A DNA stretch of 64,000 bases from Gracilaria gracilis. Its lineage: Eukaryota > Rhodophyta > Florideophyceae > Gracilariales > Gracilariaceae. Location of the stretch: positions 124,001 to 188,000 of the forward strand of contig JARGSG010000236.1 in NCBI GenBank assembly GCA_030374805.1, read 5' to 3'. Of this stretch, positions 1 through 9,890 are shown piece by piece. The stretch's first letter is position 1. Each line of letters begins with the position of its first letter. The notes under the pieces are model-generated. The model saw nothing but the letters and a program-made list of their open reading frames with translations, was not told the origin of the DNA and did no database searches. Both the position numbers and the translations under genes were made by a program.

Positions 1-2
1 TT

Positions 3-245
3 GCTGCCGCAAAAAAGCTTCACTCTTTTGAGAGTTCTTGGCGAGGCTTCCGTGGAAAGTATAGGGAGCTCTATCGCTTTGTCGCTGGGCTGGCGACCGT
101 GTTTCCCGGTACAGCTACCGTAGAATCGGACTTCTCGATAATGAACTGGGAAAAGGACGAATACCGTCAGAGCCTAACGGACGTTTCGCTTGAGGGAATC
201 CTTCAGGCCAAGCAGCATAAGATTCTTGTTTCTCTAACTAGGTAG
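3..245 (+). mobile_element. hAT-type transposase, C-terminal fragment (partial)
   Basis: The frame from base 3 is open for about 80 codons and ends in TAG at 243-245. It contains ATVESDFS followed by NWEKDEYRQSLTD and SLEGILQAKQ. This is the pattern of the C-terminal dimerisation region of hAT-family transposases in protists. Only the end of the gene is in the window; the catalytic part lies to the left. No terminal inverted repeat could be recognised downstream, so the right end of the element is not fixed. The family call rests on motif memory, not on a search. Confidence 0.6.
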
Positions 246-2937
246 AGTTAATATGCCGTTTCATTCTGTAATGCTTGGAGATCTTGGGTCTCCCTGAGAA
301 CCCGTGGGTTCGAAATTATCCCTTTTCTTTTGATAAACAAGGGCGAATCTTCAAGCTTGCTTGAGCGATTGGAACGCAGAGATATGATGAACTGCTTCTT
401 AACCCATAACTCCTTGTAGAAAAGTTGGAGCATTCCTAAAGTGTGGCGACGAGCTTTTGTACGATGAAGTAAAAAGTATTTTCCAGGTAGTCGCGAGTCG
501 TTTTCTGCGATACGCTCAAGCGCTGCAGATAAGCAGCAAAAACTTGATGCTGCAGCAGTGGCACGTAACGATGCCACTAACACCGCAATGCGGCCAAAGC
601 GAAAACAACAAAAGGCGCAGCTTTTGTAAGTGGCAACGAACAGAATAATCACAGCCTCGAGAGAAGCACCAACGCTGCCATGGTGGAACAAAGCGATGCC
701 AATGTAGCTGTGACAAATTGACGCCTTGCAGGGGACGTAATACAGAAAAACATCAGCGCGCAAGCGGACTGCCAAGATGCGCAACACAAATGCAGATCCT
801 TGAAAGAACGCAGTGTTTTCCTAAGTAACCCAAAGCCATCGTTCGGTTGCGGCTGCTCTCATCGTGCCACGGCAGCATCATTGTTGCGACAACTTTGCCA
901 CAGCTGCGACTCGAGGCGCTGTATCAAGCAGCGGCTGCTTACATCGTACCACAGCCACGTCAATGCTGTGGCGAATTGGCTGAGCATCAGCTTGACGCCC
1001 AGTGTCAGGCAGCGGCTGTCTGGAGCAATTGTGTTGTATCGATTGCTTGATACAGTACCGTTGTTTGGACGGCGAGTATAGACGCCGTGTTTTTTGCGGC
1101 ATAAAGCAAGGCCACTATTATGGCAGCTAGACGTAGTACTAGCTTAGGCTGTGGCTTCCAACAGAAGTGGTTATTGATAGAATTATCGGTGTTGCTTTGG
1201 CGGATCGGAAATGGGTTGTCATGGGAAAACCAGCGGCGGAGAAAAGTGTACTGCGCCATTAACTGAATAAAAGAGCTAAGCGTTGCCGTTCGAGCGACAA
1301 CACAAAGCGGAGCAGCGCCTGACGATAGATGATGCGGAGCAGCGCAGTCGAATGAGCGGCATGAACTGGCGGTTTTGAAGCGCTCGGATGACAGTCATCT
1401 TCTGGCAGGGGCCGCGGAGTGTTGCGCCTTCGTCAGTGTGGCGTGCTGTGAACGGCAGCGGCGACCTCCGGCCGCACGCAAACGCACTTGCAAATCTCGA
1501 GATCGCCGGCTGTTGCACTGGCGTAGCAGGCGCTTGAGAACCTTGTCGCGGTGGTTGCGAACTAGACGTCGGCGTTGGCGAAGGCCTCTGCGGCAGATGC
1601 GACAGCACCGGCTGCACAATCTGTCTCACCGTCACTATAACCGGCGCATCGACCCAAACATGCGCCGGTGGCACCACAAGCTGCAACGCATCCTGTGCGT
1701 CATCAATCGGCACCAAAGCATGAACAAACCACAAGAAACAAAGCGCACCCAAGCCCACTCGAACAGCCACAACTCCAAACAAACCACGTCTCAACGACAA
1801 AACGCCGCCAAAAACAAGCAGCCACAGCGGCGCCGCAACGGCGGCAGGAAGCGCGCCCTCATCGGATGTGAGCGACGTCGGCATGGTTGCAAGGCATCGC
1901 CCCACGCGGCGTGGACGTTGCTGTCCAAAAAAGTGGTCGTTTCGGACCAATCCGAAACTGTTTTGAAACTTCATCCGAAAAGAAGTTCATTTCGGATTTT
2001 TCGGATTGGTCCGAAACGAAAGAGGGCGACTCGCCCTGTGGGCGGTGCGCAACAATCACAACGGCAGCCAGCTGAGCAGCGGCTCTGCGAAGAAGAGCGA
2101 AGCTTCGTTGCCTATTATGCATAAGCCACCAGCTGAGCTGTCATCAAGTCGGCAACGGTTTGGCGCAACGCCCTCGCCAACGCGTGCGCCAATCAGTGAC
2201 GCAGTTATAAAGTTTACTTTTGCTTAATTTCTCGGCGTTTTGTATTCCGCGAGTGACATCACTGTCACGCCCTATACACGTATGAGCACTTTCGCCAAAA
2301 TGGCGCAGCTGTGCCCCCCCCCCCACGTTCACCACACATGAAGTTTATCCACAGCTTCATCGCTGCGGCGATCAACACTGCCACAATTTGGCGTCCAAAC
2401 CGATTTTCGCCATTGCTGTTCCCGTACATGTAGCTAATAGCTACTAGCTATGCTCTCGTGTATATCTTCGCAGATACTACTGCGGAATCATAACAAGGTT
2501 ATGATTACTCACGCTCGAGACAGCATATTTTGCAACCACACCTGCCGAATGTAACAATCATTCATTGCGTCCACCGTTGAGCTGCCTTCAGTCTGCGTCT
2601 AACTCAACATATAGTATCTAACACCATTCGAACGTATCTGTCGGTACACAAGTGCACCATGAATCGCTTTTATACAAGTTTGGCGTTGAGATCAATAACA
2701 ACCACCCACTCTGCGCAATGCAGTTCATTAGCAGAACACAACACGCACTAAAGTACTTTAAATTCAAAACTTTGATTGCAGATATGTGCTTCAACCTCTC
2801 AACGTGTCGTCTCCTGTACGGCCAATGCGATCACGCAACCTCTTGATCCCATTCACTATAAAAACGTCAACTTCCGCTCGGAGCAGCGGTTCAAGTCATC
2901 TGCAGTCGCGGTTGCTCGCGCCCCGTCGCTCACCGCG
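246..2937. other. gene-free stretch
   Basis: Open frames here overlap on both strands, are low in complexity (Arg/Gln-rich or Pro/Ala-rich) and show no domain. Noticeable items are a perfect inverted repeat near 1939-2018 and short related segments around 915-1055 (ctgtatcaagca and its complement). It could hold remains of the hAT element at the left edge. Confidence 0.5.
1939..2018. repeat. inverted repeat (hairpin) with palindromic arms
   Basis: The arm TTTCGGACCAATCCGAAA near 1940-1957 recurs as its exact reverse complement near 1999-2017. Each arm is itself an interrupted palindrome (TTTCGGA/TCCGAAA). A short form, TCCGAAA/TTTCGGA, also lies between the arms. It could fold into a cruciform or be the core of a small foldback element. 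Confidence 0.6.
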
Positions 2938-3030
2938 GTTGCGCGCCGATGCTCGCCGCGGTTGCGCGCCGATGCTCGCCAAGGTTGCAGGCCGATGCTC
3001 GCCGTGGTTGCAGGCCGATGCCCGCCGCGG
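2938..3030. repeat. 23-bp tandem repeat (about 4 copies)
   Basis: The unit GTTGCGCGCCGATGCTCGCC plus three bases is repeated about four times with slight changes. The period of 23 is not a multiple of three, so it is not a coding repeat. Confidence 0.7.
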
Positions 3031-3190
3031 TTGCCCGCGGTTGCTCACTAGCGGCTGATCGCCGTAACTCGCAGCTGGCCGCGGCAGCGCGTCATCTCCG
3101 ACTGCTGCGCGCCGCTGCTCGACGCTCTAAGTAATGCGTGGATGGTTTTTTGCTATGTTCCGCCTCCTTTCGCGGTATAGTTTGTTGCCG

Positions 3191-3450
3191 TTTGCCGTGG
3201 CGGAGCGCTTTTTGCTGTGGTGGGGCGCTGTTTGCCGCCGTTCGGCGCTGTCTGTCAAGGTTAGCGGCTGGTAGTCGCGGTTGGGCGCTGGTCGTCGTGG
3301 TCGTCGTGGTTCGGCGTTGTTCGCCGTGGTGCTGCGTTGTTCGCCGTGGTGCTGCGTTGTTCGTCGTTGTTGGGCGTTGTTCGCCGTGGTTGGGCGCTGC
3401 TTGCAGTGCTTGACCTCGGTTGGCAGCGTTTGACCTCGGTTGGCAGCGGT
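3191..3450. repeat. 20-bp minisatellite (about 13 copies)
   Basis: Degenerate units of the type TTCGCCGTGGTGCTGCGTTG run head to tail from about 3191. Two units at 3320-3359 are identical. The last units change to TTTGACCTCGGTTGGCAGCG. The array yields long but meaningless frames on both strands. Confidence 0.75.
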
Positions 3451-4751
3451 TTGCTGGTGTCTGAGCTGCTGCACTTATCAACTGTTGGTGAAGCTGTACG
3501 GATGGTAGGGCAGCCGATTTTCCCCATCCCGTACCAGAGTGGACTGTTCACGGAATACTATTACCGTTCCCCGCATTTGCTAGTGCTTCTCAGAACAATT
3601 GATCGTTGTGGTGCTTCGTGTTTTGGATTTCGCGCCTTCCTTTGTACCAATTCGGAGGCGCCAAGATCATTCTTCCTACAGTGTTGATGAATGCACGCAA
3701 TTGGAAACTTTGGCCTTTTATGACTTGAGCCCTGTCGATCACTACATCAGAAAGCGACTGGGGGCGTCAACTATCACAGATCTAACAGCTTGTCAACCTA
3801 GTTTATGGACAATGGCAGAGTTACAGGGTGGGTTACTGCCGATCAGAATCATTTGGTCTGCATATGCTTGATATAGTTAATCAATGACCTTCGTTCACTC
3901 CTCAAGTTATCCCATCTCACACAGCTGGAGCATTTTGGTCTTGAATTTTCCCAACGATGTGGGTTGATATTGGAGAGCGGCGGCGCAGAGGATCAAGAGC
4001 ATCATAGGGAGCGAAATGGACTCCACCGCCACAGAACATCATGCAATGCCAGAAATCCAACCAAATCAGACGAAGCGCGACTCTTGGCTCAGGAGGAAAG
4101 ATCTACCTTCGTAAGTGCTGACACACACTCATGGCCGCCAGTACTGCCTCAGCACGCACGCGTACCTCAAAGCCGGACACGTGCCTTGCCTGCCCTGGTA
4201 CTGCTGGTGCCAAGTTTCAGGTACAGTATCATTGACTGCTGGAGATAGCCGATATCAAAGGATGTACATTCCCCTGGAGCGTTTCAAACCTTCTCCTCCC
4301 CGAAGAATACACCCCAGATTCGCACCCGCTTCCACGAAAAGCAGGCACCGCCTTGAACGCCCCCACGCATCTACAGTAATCGAGCTTGAACCATAGGGAG
4401 CCAAACCAGAGTTCGTGCCTACAATGTCTTATGCTAGTCAGAGATACGGTGTGCCTAAAACAACCCCAACACGAAATGCTGCCAGCATCAAAAAAGTTAA
4501 TAGGAGGGAATACTTTGTATATACAAAACACAATCCATGTAATATAACAGAGGTCTGCCGATGTCAATTCTTTCGGGAATTGGTACAGCCCTATCACGCA
4601 CATGGATAATTAGTCATCAACACACCCTTACAACACCTTAGAATGGTACACGCTCGCGAATTTGAGACTACCAAATGTAGTCCCACTAACTAGTCATCGT
4701 TATCCAACCTGAGAGGCACAAAAAGATTAGAACGTAAGCGACACACAAAAG
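3451..4751. other. gene-free stretch downstream of ctpA
   Basis: Only short frames occur here, none with a domain. The last few hundred bases are the 3' side of the ctpA gene read from the minus strand. Confidence 0.4.
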
Positions 4752-6965
4752 CTATCTTGAAGTAATTAACGCTGTGTCGTTGACGACCACATGTTCAGAT
4801 CCCTGACCATTAACGCTAGGATCGCCCAACAAGCGTTCGTATTCACCCTTCTCCTTGATTAATCTCACAGCCTCAGCAAGCTGGTCATCATTTTTCAATT
4901 CGGCAATGATTCTTTCTGAGTCGGGTTGAAATCGAAAACGAATAGCCGATTCTATCTGATTCTTGATGGATTTCTCATGACGGAGGAAGTCGCCCCTCAT
5001 TTCAAGCTTCGTGGCCGTTTTCAAGTCCGTTACTTTCGACCTTGCCTCCTGATATCCAACTTCGTCAAACATGCTATCTAATTGTTCGAAGGCATCGTCA
5101 AACCTAGATTCATATTTAAACTCACTGGTTGTGACGAAAGACACAAAATCCTTGTATACTTCGTCTTCAACTTTGAAGCTCTCCGGTAATTTCTCTATTT
5201 TCATTTGAGCCCCAAAGCGATTTGCAAATCGGAAGTACATGTTCTGCCGAAGGAGCGCCTGTTCCAGGAAGCTTGGTCGACGGAGAACCTCTACATCTGG
5301 TTCAATCCCTCCGCCGTCTCGTACAGTTCTTCCTCGATTTGTTTTGAACTCCGTTCGCTCAGTCTCTTCAACTTTCCTTATTTCAAAAGGTCCATCACCT
5401 TCTGCTTGCTCGTAATTTATAGACTGAATACATCTTCCGCTTGGAGTGTAGTATTTTCCCACGGTGTACTTCAACGCTGTGTTGAACGGGAGCTCTTGGA
5501 CATTCTGAACTAGTCCTTTCCCAAAGCTTTTCGTGCCTACAATGACTCCCCTGTCCATATCTTGTACAGCACCAGCAACAATTTCGGAAGCTGAAGCACT
5601 CTGTCCATTTACGAGCACAACCAGAGGCATAGAGGCAGGAATGATTGGATTCTTGGAAGATACGTAAGTGGGATTCGGAGCCAGTCCCCGCCCCTTGGTG
5701 GAAACAATGACAGAATCTCGAGGCAGAAACAGTTCAGAAACTTCTATTGCTGCGTTCAGAAGACCTCCTGGATTTCCTCGCAAATCAAGCACTAACCCAC
5801 GCAAATTGGGGTTGGACTTGCCTGCAGAGTGACCCAAACTTTTAACGGCAAGTTTCACTTCTGCTGCGGCGTCCTTTGCAAACGATTGTAAGCGTATGTA
5901 TCCTATTCGATCCTGTGGATTGCCGATAAATCCAAAAGCAGGCACATCCTTGATACGAACACTTTGACGAGACAGATCAAATGACAGAGGTTCCAGAGCT
6001 CCCTCACGACGGACCGTTACGCTAACGGTAGTTCCTGGTTCGCCTCTAAGCATTTCGGTGACTTTCTCTAAAGAGAGCCCACCAATGGGTTGACCAGCAA
6101 CGCTTTCAATAACATCTCCAGGGCGAACACCAGCGTCGAAGGCGTATCCCTCGAAAGCAGAAACGACAACGACCTTCTTGTCTTTCGGGGTGTTTCCAAC
6201 TTGATCGTCTAGCGTGATACCCAACCCGACGCCCGCGTACCGGCCATTGGTCTTGAGCGACATCTCAGCTGCTTGCGCATTGTTTTCAAACTGGGTGTAT
6301 GGGTCTAGAGTGCCTAGCATGGAGTTAACACCTGTTTCAAACAAGCGATTGATATCAACCTTTTCCACGTATGAGGAGCTAATGTCTTGAAGGATAAAGT
6401 CAAACAAGGTAACTTTTTCCTTTAGTATGCTATCGCCATCCGCCGACCACTGGAAGAACAAGAAGGCTACCGACAAGGAGATTCCAGTGGCTAGACCCCA
6501 AAAAAAGCCACCCGGAGCGAAAAAGCGCTTCAGTGAAGCGAGACTCCAGGTAAACCAACCAGTGAGAACATCCTGTGAATGTTGCTCAGTGTCGGAGTGG
6601 CCGCTCCCGGATTGCGCACTCGCTTGGGGTTGATTCAGTGGCAGTGACTGTTCAGTTGACCGAACAGAGGTGTCCACGGCGGGTACGGGCGTGACATCTG
6701 GCGTCGATTGGGATTGAGTCGAAAATGATTCATCGCCCGCTTTTGCAGAATTTGCAGGCTCAGAAGAACTGGCTCGTATTTGAAGAGGGTTTGCTCGGCG
6801 CAGACGAGCGAATCGGGTAGAGGTTCGTATTGAAAACGACGCATGACGAACAGTGAGGCTGACGGACGTGCGTGGCGAGAAAGAAAATTGAGCAGACGAT
6901 ATTGAAGGCGGATGGGCGGGAAGAAAGGAGACAAACGCAGCAGCAGAAAGTTGAGAACGTTCCAT
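4752..6965 (-). CDS. ctpA: Carboxyl-terminal processing peptidase, plastid-targeted (S41 family)
   Basis: A 737-residue serine protease of the CtpA/D1-processing type, which in photosynthetic cells trims the C-terminus of photosystem II protein D1 in the thylakoid lumen. The first ATG gives MERSQLSAAA. Residues 1-65 are rich in Ser, Arg and Ala and poor in acids, like a transit peptide. A hydrophobic segment lies at about 153-173. A PDZ domain follows at about 240-330 (GVGLGI, RPGDVI). The peptidase core holds Ser458 in NGQSASASE and Lys483 in TKSFGKG, the expected Ser/Lys dyad. The C-terminal 190 residues or so are an extra helical domain missing from the usual plant enzyme of about 400-500 residues. 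It resembles the tail of Bacteroidetes S41 proteases, as I recall them. The gene diverges from the transporter gene across about 640 bases. Confidence 0.9.
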   Translation of the reverse strand: MERSQLSAAAFVSFLPAHPPSISSAQFSFSPRTSVSLTVRHASFSIRTSTRFARLRRANPLQIRASSSEPANSAKAGDESFSTQSQSTPDVTPVPAVDTSVRSTEQSLPLNQPQASAQSGSGHSDTEQHSQDVLTGWFTWSLASLKRFFAPGGFFWGLATGISLSVAFLFFQWSADGDSILKEKVTLFDFILQDISSSYVEKVDINRLFETGVNSMLGTLDPYTQFENNAQAAEMSLKTNGRYAGVGLGITLDDQVGNTPKDKKVVVVSAFEGYAFDAGVRPGDVIESVAGQPIGGLSLEKVTEMLRGEPGTTVSVTVRREGALEPLSFDLSRQSVRIKDVPAFGFIGNPQDRIGYIRLQSFAKDAAAEVKLAVKSLGHSAGKSNPNLRGLVLDLRGNPGGLLNAAIEVSELFLPRDSVIVSTKGRGLAPNPTYVSSKNPIIPASMPLVVLVNGQSASASEIVAGAVQDMDRGVIVGTKSFGKGLVQNVQELPFNTALKYTVGKYYTPSGRCIQSINYEQAEGDGPFEIRKVEETERTEFKTNRGRTVRDGGGIEPDVEVLRRPSFLEQALLRQNMYFRFANRFGAQMKIEKLPESFKVEDEVYKDFVSFVTTSEFKYESRFDDAFEQLDSMFDEVGYQEARSKVTDLKTATKLEMRGDFLRHEKSIKNQIESAIRFRFQPDSERIIAELKNDDQLAEAVRLIKEKGEYERLLGDPSVNGQGSEHVVVNDTALITSR

Positions 6966-7605
6966 GACCAAAATTGGGTGCAATTGACGGTGAACGGTGA
7001 GCTTTGTGACACTGCTACAGCACAGAGCAAGTCAGTTCTTATTGCTCGACGAAGAAGCTGCACATTCGCCACGCGCAGTTTGCATGAAACTTTACACCTT
7101 CGTACAAGTTTGGACCACCGAAGGAACGTTAATCGGTCCACCGCCGCAAGCGCGCCTCAGAGCGACAAGCCTGCCGCTTCCTGTGGCCAACAAACACCGC
7201 AGTCATTCCGACACCAAATCGCTACACACGAGCGCCACCACACTGTGGTGACCACAACGGTGAGCTCATGCACCGCCACGTGTGCGCGCTGTAAGGTGCC
7301 AGCAAAACGCGCGCTGCAATTTGAAGGTGACACGCGCCTCCTGACAACGCCTTCCCCAAGAGCACCGCCGCTCCAATTCGTGCCCGCGCGAGTCGTCCGC
7401 TGCGCCTCGTGAGATGCGCCTGAGCGCCGCCGCGCCGTCCTCCCCGCCTTCTCGCGCTTCTCTTCGTCCGTCTTCATGGGCAGCACTGTCCTGGAATGAG
7501 CCGTTAAATTCTCCTCAAACCTCCTAACGGCTCACTGTGTTCCATGCCGCCAGGAGCTGGTGTCATACTCCCCCGTCGTCGCCTGTGAACACCCCCGTTG
7601 CTCTC
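6966..7605. promoter_or_regulatory. divergent intergenic region (ctpA / sugar transporter)
   Basis: 640 bases separate the two divergent start codons, so both promoters must lie here. The sequence becomes GC-rich toward the transporter. The transporter frame continues upstream to 7537 without an ATG, so 7606 is taken as its start. No clear TATA box was found. Confidence 0.5.
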
Positions 7606-9150
7606 ATGACCACCTTCGAAGGCCCGGACGTCTCCACAGACGGTCTGCAGCCGCAGCTACCTGCTGGTTCTGCCGGCGAGGCGCCACCGCTCGCTCGATG
7701 GCGCATCATCCTGTGCGCCGTCGCCATGTGCGGCGTCGCCGTCTCATACTCAGCGCAGGTCAACCTAGGAACGTCGCAGCTACTTCTGCTCGGACTATCC
7801 GAACGTGCCGTATCACTTGCGTGGCTGGCTGGGCCTCTCTCCGGTCTCATTGTGCAGCCCATCGTCGGTCATTTCTCTGACCGTTGCGCGTCGCCGTTCG
7901 GTCGTCGTCGCCCGTTTCTCGTCGCGGGTGCCGTGCTTACCGCCGCTGCCTTACTACTGTTTGCGAACGCTGCGCTTGTGGCCGAAATGCTTGGCGCGTC
8001 CAAGTCGGCGTTGCCACTTGCTATTTTTGCTTTCTTCCTGCTTGACTTTTCTGTGCAGGCCGTTCAGGGTCCGTTACGAGCGCTTATTACCGAATTCGTT
8101 CCTCGAGACCAACGTCATGTGGGCAATGCGTTTATTGGTGTGTTTACTGGCCTCGGTAATCTGTTGGGTAGTGTCTTCACTGCCGTCGGCCTTGCTCGCT
8201 ATCTACCGTACTTTGAACACGACGTGCAGGCTGTCTTTGCACTTGCCGCCTTTATTCTGCTCCTTACCGTAGCGATATCAGTGTGTTCTACTAAAGAGGC
8301 ACCAGTTTCTCTTCACCAGTACGAATCAGTAGCGCCGAATTCGAACAGTGCTTCCGAGAACGGTGCAATTGATGACTCGCACGATTCATCTCAAACTCCT
8401 GGCGGTTCATTTCTGTACGCTTTACGCAATTTGCCGCAACCGTACTGGCACGTGTTCACTATTCAACTATGCACGTGGTGTGGTTTCTTCGCGCTCTTTG
8501 TCTATGTCAATGCATGGGTTGGGAAGAATATCTATCTGGGTGATGGCACTGCAGAGGCGGACAGCCAACCAAGAGAAACTTTTGAGGAGGGAGTCCGTCT
8601 GGGCGGTAAGGGAAATGCACTCACTGCTGCCGTCACCCTAGTCTACTCCCTTGCACTACCGACACTGATGCGCCGTTTCGGCAGTATGCCTTTATATGTT
8701 GCTAGCCAAATTGTGGAGGCTGCCGTTCTAATGGTTGCGCCCCTTATAAGAGGAACACCTGGCCAGCAGAGGCCGTCACAGGCGCTCAAGGCAATCACGG
8801 TGACGGACATTGGGCTGTTTGGCATAGTTTGGGGCACTACGATGGGTGTCCCATGGACGCTAATCGGAAATGCTCTAGAGTCGAAACCATGGTATCGAGA
8901 TCGTGTGGGTCTGTTTCAGATGATTTTCAATGCTAGTCAAAGTGGGCCACAGCTTATTGTCGCAGTCATCGCCCCGCTGATCCTCACTTTGTTCAAAGAT
9001 GACCCTTCTGCCGTCATGTTTTTCGGCGGTGTTTTGGCACTTGTGGGCGCAGTGCTTGTTGTTGTACTTCGAGTTGGGAAACCCGCTACATTCAATGAGA
9101 CCTCGAAAGTACTTCTACCCGTTCATGGTTTTGGTGAGCGGGAAAGTTAA
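7606..9150 (+). CDS. GPH/SLC45-type sugar (sucrose-like) transporter
   Basis: A 514-residue membrane protein of the major facilitator superfamily. Residues 1-30 form a hydrophilic leader. Helix 1 follows (IILCAVAMCGVAVSY). WLAGPLSGLIVQPIVGHFSD, followed by FGRRRPF, is the loop-2/3 signature shared by plant SUT sucrose/proton symporters and animal SLC45 proteins. Several further hydrophobic segments give about 12 in total. A hydrophilic central loop lies around residues 230-270. The family moves sucrose or related glycosides with protons across plasma or organelle membranes. The substrate cannot be told from sequence; in a red alga floridoside or another storage sugar is possible. The gene is a single exon. 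Confidence 0.85.
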   Translation: MTTFEGPDVSTDGLQPQLPAGSAGEAPPLARWRIILCAVAMCGVAVSYSAQVNLGTSQLLLLGLSERAVSLAWLAGPLSGLIVQPIVGHFSDRCASPFGRRRPFLVAGAVLTAAALLLFANAALVAEMLGASKSALPLAIFAFFLLDFSVQAVQGPLRALITEFVPRDQRHVGNAFIGVFTGLGNLLGSVFTAVGLARYLPYFEHDVQAVFALAAFILLLTVAISVCSTKEAPVSLHQYESVAPNSNSASENGAIDDSHDSSQTPGGSFLYALRNLPQPYWHVFTIQLCTWCGFFALFVYVNAWVGKNIYLGDGTAEADSQPRETFEEGVRLGGKGNALTAAVTLVYSLALPTLMRRFGSMPLYVASQIVEAAVLMVAPLIRGTPGQQRPSQALKAITVTDIGLFGIVWGTTMGVPWTLIGNALESKPWYRDRVGLFQMIFNASQSGPQLIVAVIAPLILTLFKDDPSAVMFFGGVLALVGAVLVVVLRVGKPATFNETSKVLLPVHGFGERES

Positions 9151-9890
9151 CCTAACTGTTCTGTAGATGTAGGTATGGAGCAGACGTGCGCATTCTCTGA
9201 CAGTGGAACTCAAAAAGAATGGAGATGCACAAACAAACAGTGGGAACCGCTTGTTGCCGGGAATAGTTGGAATGTTGCAACCAGGCCATCCGTTTATTAT
9301 CGAATAGCTCGTCAAACGTACATGTGTATCATGAAATACAAGATCGGAGCAATAATATTATGTGTCTCGTAAGTAGCTCCTGATGAACCAATTTGTTGCT
9401 GGCAAGTCTCTCTATGTTCCCGAATGATGTACGTGAAAAATACACTAGTTAGTGGACCCTCATGCCGGCTGCACATTAGCGCCGAGTTAGGAAGTCCGCA
9501 ATGTGGAACAGAAACGATGCCTTCCTCCAAAGAGCTTACATGCTCCTTTCCGCTTACTGCGCGTGCATACGAGACGATAAACAATCAAGTGCTCGGGTTG
9601 ATACAATGCACTCGCGACTCTCTCTTAATCTAAGTCTAAACTCTCAATTACATGATCCCTTTTGGTAGCGGGCAGTCATGCAACACTGTCGTAACATGGG
9701 CCTCAGGACTATACACTACGTAACGAAATGTTTTCGAACCCCCATCATAGCAGAGATAAGAAAATAAACCTCAGCACATCCTCTTTGCTCCGATAAAAGC
9801 ATTGTCGGTCGGACCTTTCTTCGTCGAAACAACCTTGTAAACCTCAAATATACCCTTCAAGTCGAGCATCATGTACAGAAACCAAGTCGA
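9151..9890. other. intergenic, convergent gene ends
   Basis: 740 bases between the convergent transporter and AMBRA1-like genes. Only short frames without domains are present; 3' untranslated regions of both genes are expected here. Confidence 0.5.

Noticed and set aside
285-320. tRNA-like GGGTTCGAAATTATCCC
   Set aside because: Only a T-arm-like stretch is present; no acceptor or anticodon stems could be paired. No tRNA or rRNA gene was recognised in the window.
1276-2124. Two long opposing frames
   Set aside because: Arg/Gln-rich on one strand and Val/Leu-rich on the other, without family signal; the inverted repeat lies inside both.
2938-3450. CRISPR-like array
   Set aside because: The repeats are directly adjacent without unique spacers, so they are minisatellites.
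3092-3551. Thr/Arg/Gln-rich minus-strand frames
   Set aside because: They translate the 20-bp minisatellite.
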